Positions 20,793 to 24,531 of a DNA stretch of 24,531 nucleotides are shown here, piece by piece. The translations under genes were made by a program, and so were the position numbers. The DNA comes from an uncultured Lachnospiraceae bacterium (GTDB lineage: Bacteria; Bacillota; Clostridia; Lachnospirales; Lachnospiraceae), in the NCBI GenBank assembly GCA_900546325.1, contig URCR01000044.1:1-24531 (forward strand), written 5' to 3'. A model generated the notes under the pieces. The model made no database searches. It was not told where the DNA came from and saw only the letters and a program-made list of their open reading frames with translations. Each line of letters starts with the position of its first letter. Position 1 is the stretch's first letter.

Positions 20793-23405
20793 TTAGTTTC
20801 CGTAGTAAACTCTTAAGTACATCTCTTTGATTTCTTTCATCAGTGGGTATCTTGGGTTTGCACCTGTACACTGATCGTCAAATGCCTGTTCTACCATTTC
20901 ATCTAATGTATCCAGGAAGTACTTTTCATCTACTCCGTATTCTTTGATCGTCTTCTTGATTCCGACTGCTGCTTTTAATTCATCGATCTTCACAAGGAAT
21001 TTCTCAAATGTTTCTTTGTCGTCTTTTCCTACAACACCAACGAATCTAGCACATTCTGCGTATCTTTCTAATGCGTGTGGATACTGGTACTGAGAGAATG
21101 TTCCCATCTTTGTCGGCACGTCTGTTGCATTGAATTTCATTACTTCGTTGATCAGTAATGCATTTGCAACACCGTGTGGCAAGTGGTGGAATGCTCCTAA
21201 TTTATGTGCCATTGAGTGGCATACTCCTAAGAATGCATTCGCGAATGCCATACCTGCCATGCAGGAAGCATCTGCCATTTTCTCTCTTGCGATCGGATCA
21301 TTTGCTCCGTTTTCGTAAGCAGATGGTAAATATTGGAAGATGTTCTTCATTGCTTTTAATGCAAGACCATCTGTGTAATCTGTTGCCATGATAGAAGCAT
21401 ATGCCTCTAATGCATGTGTAAGCGCATCAATACCGGAAGCACTTGTCAGTCCTTTTGGCTGGCTCATCATGTTGTCTGCATCGATGATCGCCATCTTCGG
21501 TAATAATTCGTAGTCTGCTAATGGATATTTTACTCCGGTCTTTTCATCTGTGATAACTGCAAATGGTGTTACCTCAGAACCTGTTCCTGAAGATGTCGGG
21601 ATTGCAACGAAGTACGCTTTCTCTCCCATTTTCGGGAATGTGTATACTCTCTTACGGATATCCATGAAGCGCATTGCCATATCAAGGAAGTCTGCTTCCG
21701 GATGTTCGTACATTACCCACATGATCTTTCCTGCATCCATTGCAGATCCCCCACCAAGAGCGATGATCACGTCCGGCTGGAATGCTGTCATAGCTGCGGC
21801 ACCTGCTTTTGCACATTCCAGTGTCGGGTCTGGAGCTACTTCATAGAAGCATGTGTGCTGGATTCCCATTTCATCTAATTTTTCTTCGATACCCTTTACA
21901 TATCCGTTGTGGTATAAGAAGCTGTCTGTTACGATGAATGCTTTCTTCTTGCCCATCACTGTTCCCAGTTCGTCAAGAGCAACCGGCATACATCCTTTTT
22001 TGAAATAAACCTTTTCAGGAACTCTGAACCAAAGCATGTTTTCTCTCCTCTCGGCAACTGTCTTCACGTTGATCAAATGTTTTACTCCTACGTTCTCAGA
22101 TACAGAGTTTCCTCCCCAGGAACCACATCCCAATGTAAGAGACGGAGCCAGTTTGAAGTTGTAAAGATCACCGATTCCACCATGAGAAGAAGGTGTATTT
22201 ACAAGGATACGGCATGTCTTCATAGCTGCTGCGTGTTTTGCAAGCTTTTCTGTCTCTGCCGGGTGTACATAGATAGAAGCTGTATGTCCATATCCACCGT
22301 CAGCTACTAACTGCTCTGCCTTTGCGATCGCTTCGTCAAATGTCTTTGCCTTGTACATTGCAAGTACCGGAGATAATTTCTCGTGTGCAAATTCTTCTGA
22401 GATATCTACAGATTCTACTTCACCGATCAGAATCTTTGTATCTTCCGGAACATCCACTCCTGCTAATGCTGCGATCGTGTGAGCAGACTGTCCTACGATT
22501 TTTGCATTTAATGCACCGTTGATGATGATTGTCTTACGAACTTTTTCAATCTCATCTTTTTTGAGGAAGTAGCATCCTCTGTATGCAAATTCTTCTTTTA
22601 CTTCTTTATATACTTTTTCCAGAACTGTCACAGACTGTTCAGAAGCACAGATCATACCATTGTCAAATGTCTTTGAATGAATGATAGAGTTTACTGCAAG
22701 CTTCACATCTGCTGTGTCATCGATAATCACCGGTGTATTACCAGCTCCAACTCCGAGTGCCGGCTTTCCTGAAGAGTAAGCTGCTTTTACCATTCCAGGA
22801 CCACCTGTTGCAAGGATGATGTCTGCATTCTTCATCACTTCGTTTGTAAGCTCCAGTGACGGTACATCGATCCATCCGATGATTCCTTCCGGTGCCCCTG
22901 CCTTTACAGCTGCATCCAAAACTACTTTTGCTGCTGCGATCGTAGATGCTTTTGCACGTGGATGCGGGCTGATGATGATTGCATTTCTTGTCTTTAAAGA
23001 AATCAATGTCTTAAAGATTGCTGTTGATGTCGGGTTTGTTGTCGGGATAACCGCTGCAACAAGACCGATCGGTTCTGCGATCTTCTTAATTCCGAATGCT
23101 TTGTCTTCCTCGATCACACCACATGTTTTTGTATCTTTATATGCATTGTAAATATATTCTGCTGCATAGTGATTTTTAATTACTTTATCTTCAACGATTC
23201 CCATTCCAGTTTCTTCTACTGCCATTTTTGCTAACGGGATACGCATTTTATTTGCTGCCAAAGCTGCTTCAAAAAAGATTTTATCTACCTGCTCTTGTGT
23301 AAATGTAGCAAATTCTCTCTGTGCCTCACGCATTGCTTCCATTTTCGCTGTAAGAGCTTCTACGTTATCAATAATTGCTGGTACTACTTCTTTTTTCTTT
23401 GCCAT
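20793..23405 (-). CDS. adhE: Bifunctional acetaldehyde-CoA/alcohol dehydrogenase
   Basis: This 870-residue enzyme reduces acetyl-CoA to acetaldehyde and then ethanol, regenerating two NAD+ during fermentation. The N-terminal aldehyde dehydrogenase half (about 1-440) contains GAGNTPVIID and the catalytic Cys253 in NGMICASEQS. The C-terminal iron-dependent alcohol dehydrogenase half (about 455-870) contains ALGGGSAMDAGK, PTSSGTGSEVTPFAVI and the metal-binding stretch CHSMAHKLGAFHHLPHG. Length equals that of the family, and no lesion is seen. The ATG at 23405 has AGGAGG ten bases upstream. The leader is about 53 bases, and the promoter is overlapped by a perfect inverted repeat, suggesting control by a redox- or metabolite-sensing repressor. 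It is transcribed alone, with a terminator directly downstream. AdhE of this type forms filaments (spirosomes) in other species. Confidence 0.98.
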   Translation of the reverse strand: MAKKKEVVPAIIDNVEALTAKMEAMREAQREFATFTQEQVDKIFFEAALAANKMRIPLAKMAVEETGMGIVEDKVIKNHYAAEYIYNAYKDTKTCGVIEEDKAFGIKKIAEPIGLVAAVIPTTNPTSTAIFKTLISLKTRNAIIISPHPRAKASTIAAAKVVLDAAVKAGAPEGIIGWIDVPSLELTNEVMKNADIILATGGPGMVKAAYSSGKPALGVGAGNTPVIIDDTADVKLAVNSIIHSKTFDNGMICASEQSVTVLEKVYKEVKEEFAYRGCYFLKKDEIEKVRKTIIINGALNAKIVGQSAHTIAALAGVDVPEDTKILIGEVESVDISEEFAHEKLSPVLAMYKAKTFDEAIAKAEQLVADGGYGHTASIYVHPAETEKLAKHAAAMKTCRILVNTPSSHGGIGDLYNFKLAPSLTLGCGSWGGNSVSENVGVKHLINVKTVAERRENMLWFRVPEKVYFKKGCMPVALDELGTVMGKKKAFIVTDSFLYHNGYVKGIEEKLDEMGIQHTCFYEVAPDPTLECAKAGAAAMTAFQPDVIIALGGGSAMDAGKIMWVMYEHPEADFLDMAMRFMDIRKRVYTFPKMGEKAYFVAIPTSSGTGSEVTPFAVITDEKTGVKYPLADYELLPKMAIIDADNMMSQPKGLTSASGIDALTHALEAYASIMATDYTDGLALKAMKNIFQYLPSAYENGANDPIAREKMADASCMAGMAFANAFLGVCHSMAHKLGAFHHLPHGVANALLINEVMKFNATDVPTKMGTFSQYQYPHALERYAECARFVGVVGKDDKETFEKFLVKIDELKAAVGIKKTIKEYGVDEKYFLDTLDEMVEQAFDDQCTGANPRYPLMKEIKEMYLRVYYGN

Positions 23406-23464
23406 ACCAATTTTTCCTCCTGTAAATGAGTTAAGTGAGTTCGTTTTTCTTATCTACATTCCCT

Positions 23465-23493
23465 AGTATATTTTCTCGTTAAAAAAATGTCAA
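23465..23493 (-). promoter_or_regulatory. adhE promoter
   Basis: The minus strand reads a perfect TTGACA (23488-23493), exactly 17 bases of spacer, and TATACT (23465-23470). Transcription would start near 23458. The strength of the core suits a highly expressed fermentation gene that needs repression. Confidence 0.85.
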
Positions 23494-23517
23494 TAGAAAA
23501 ATTGACATTTTTTTAAC
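23478..23517. promoter_or_regulatory. Perfect 16-bp inverted repeat over the adhE -35 (operator candidate)
   Basis: GTTAAAAAAATGTCAA (23478-23493) and its exact reverse complement TTGACATTTTTTTAAC (23502-23517) are separated by eight bases (TAGAAAAA). The left arm contains the -35 box and part of the spacer of the adhE promoter. A dimeric or tetrameric repressor bound here would block polymerase. It does not match the Rex pattern TTGTTAA-N4-TTAACAA. Confidence 0.65.
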
Positions 23518-23653
23518 TATCGTTATTATTCTTATATTCCGACGAAAATCAATTCTTTTTTCTGCTTTTTATTGTACATTTCGTACACAAAAAGTAAATC
23601 TGTTTCCTAGAGCGCTTTTTTCTTGTTAAAAATAATGCGAACTTTTCCCTCTT
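23518..23653. other. AT-rich gap between the NBR1-Ig gene and the adhE operator
   Basis: No gene is seen. A short TGTAC/GTACA hairpin stands near 23573-23591 and the self-complementary AGCGCT near 23611. A clear terminator for the upstream NBR1-Ig gene was not found, so readthrough toward adhE is possible. Confidence 0.4.
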
Positions 23654-24531
23654 CTATACCAGGTTTAACAATATTTCTAACTGTCTTCCTTCTGCAAATG
23701 CGCTTGTTCCGTCCTTTTTCATGATTCTCCAGACTAACCGGTAAACTCCTTCAACCGGAGGGGTGACAAATTCTATCTTAACGTAGACGCATTCTCCCGG
23801 TTTTACGATTTTTTTAATCGGGATCTGTAATTCACTCTTTGCGTACCGAAATGCCTCTCCATTCATACACTCACAGCAATAGTCTTTCCATACCATGCTT
23901 CCCGTATTTTGTAACAGCCATGTATGAGAATATCCCTCTCCCGCAATCAGTGTTTGAGGAATCGCAGGGCTTTCTTCCAATACCTTATAGTTATTCTCTG
24001 TTTCTTCCTCGTCTCGTTCTGTACCCGCCTGCATCACTGTAAAATGCAGCCCCAATCCGAGCCTCCCCGGGAACGCAAGCGTTCCGTCTTTTCTTCTTGC
24101 TTTCCAGTTTATCATATAGGATCCGGGAGATTCGGGAACCGGAAACCGCACAGATATTGTCACAGTATCTCCCGGATAAACCGTCTCCGGTAATGGTATC
24201 CTTTTATTCTCCTCACCAATTTCAAATGCCACCGGATCACATTCCAGATATCGCTCTTCCCAAATCACTTCCCCTGCATTTCTGATCATCCATGTATGAC
24301 AGAGGATCTCTCCCGGACGATGGATACTCATATCCGGCGGATATTCGCTTAAAAAGAGGGAGTCATCCTTTGCATCCTGTCTTTCCCTTTTTGATACTAG
24401 AATTCCATTTTCCTTCTGAAACAGATACGGAGCATATATCTGGTTAATCTCCTCAGGAAATAATGCATAAAGAAACAAGATTGAAAATGAAAAGTAGAGG
24501 TTATCCATTACCTTAATCGTATCACAACAAA
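23654..24531 (-). CDS. Protein with two NBR1-type Ig-like (four-tryptophan) domains, 5' end outside window
   Basis: At least 284 residues are in the window, and the frame remains open to the right edge. Residues (from the first in-window ATG at 24508) about 58-155 and 185-284 each form an NBR1/FW-type Ig-like domain. The first has PGEILCHTWMIRNAGEVIW, PETVYPGDTVTISV and MINWKARRKDGTLAF. The second has GEGYSHTWLLQNTGSMVW, VKPGECVYVKIEF and LVWRIMKKDGTSAF. The conserved Trp residues are present in both. The stretch before them is hydrophobic-helical (YFSFSILFLYALFPEEINQIY). It resembles the region following an XRE-type helix-turn-helix in bacterial HTH-NBR1 proteins, so the missing N-terminus may be a DNA-binding domain. 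The ATG at 24508 lacks a well-spaced ribosome site, which supports a start beyond the edge. The function is unknown. Confidence 0.75.
   Translation of the reverse strand, partial: CCDTIKVMDNLYFSFSILFLYALFPEEINQIYAPYLFQKENGILVSKRERQDAKDDSLFLSEYPPDMSIHRPGEILCHTWMIRNAGEVIWEERYLECDPVAFEIGEENKRIPLPETVYPGDTVTISVRFPVPESPGSYMINWKARRKDGTLAFPGRLGLGLHFTVMQAGTERDEEETENNYKVLEESPAIPQTLIAGEGYSHTWLLQNTGSMVWKDYCCECMNGEAFRYAKSELQIPIKKIVKPGECVYVKIEFVTPPVEGVYRLVWRIMKKDGTSAFAEGRQLEILLNLV

Noticed and set aside
23478..23517. Reading the adhE inverted repeat as a Rex box or as a terminator
   Set aside because: It lacks TTGTTAA-N4-TTAACAA, and it lies upstream of the start site overlapping the -35, so it is not transcribed with adhE.

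Overview
The window looks like chromosomal DNA from a gut-type anaerobic member of the Bacillota, most probably Lachnospiraceae (class Clostridia). The reasons are the moderate-to-low GC content, strong AGGAGG-type ribosome sites, sigma-A promoters of TTGAAA-N17-TATAAT type, an 870-residue fermentative AdhE, Gram-positive wall-turnover proteins with coiled-coil N-termini, and lipoprotein-type ABC binding proteins. No rRNA, tRNA, CRISPR array, transposase or phage gene was seen. All genes run on the minus strand except a pair of wall-hydrolase-like genes at 7637-9984.

Layout from left to right. (1) 1-447 has no protein gene but holds several stacked hairpins behind an extended -10 on the plus strand. 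(2) 2999-448 is a three-gene minus operon: a membrane zinc-ribbon protein, an ArsC/Spx-family protein, and an SfsA-MutY fusion. (3) 5684-3317 is a polar amino-acid ABC importer (binding protein, permease, ATPase) with its own promoter. (4) 7453-5790 is a Cof-type HAD phosphatase followed by undecaprenyl-diphosphatase UppP. (5) 7637-9984 (+) holds two paralogous secreted coiled-coil proteins, one ending in a SleB-like hydrolase domain and the other in a 3D domain; the first is transcribed from a promoter interleaved with the divergent HAD promoter. (6) 10969-10214 is an APH/choline-kinase-like phosphotransferase.

(7) 20529-11187 is the most interesting part: nine minus-strand genes in apparent operon order. 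They are a sugar ABC binding protein, two permeases, a Gfo/Idh/MocA oxidoreductase, a cytoplasmic molybdopterin oxidoreductase, its four-cluster ferredoxin subunit, a MobA-MoeA fusion, and MobB. The last four genes overlap one another by 14-23 bases, so the Mo/W enzyme and its cofactor-finishing enzymes appear translationally coupled. The arrangement suggests a carbohydrate (or polyol/glycoside) pathway that imports a substrate, oxidises or epimerises it with an NAD(P) enzyme, and passes a product through a Mo/W enzyme. The substrate cannot be read from the sequence.

(8) 23405-20793 is adhE, with a consensus promoter overlapped by a perfect 16-bp inverted repeat that is a strong operator candidate. 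(9) 24531-23654 is the C-terminal part of a protein with two NBR1-type Ig-like (four-tryptophan) domains, cut by the right edge of the window.
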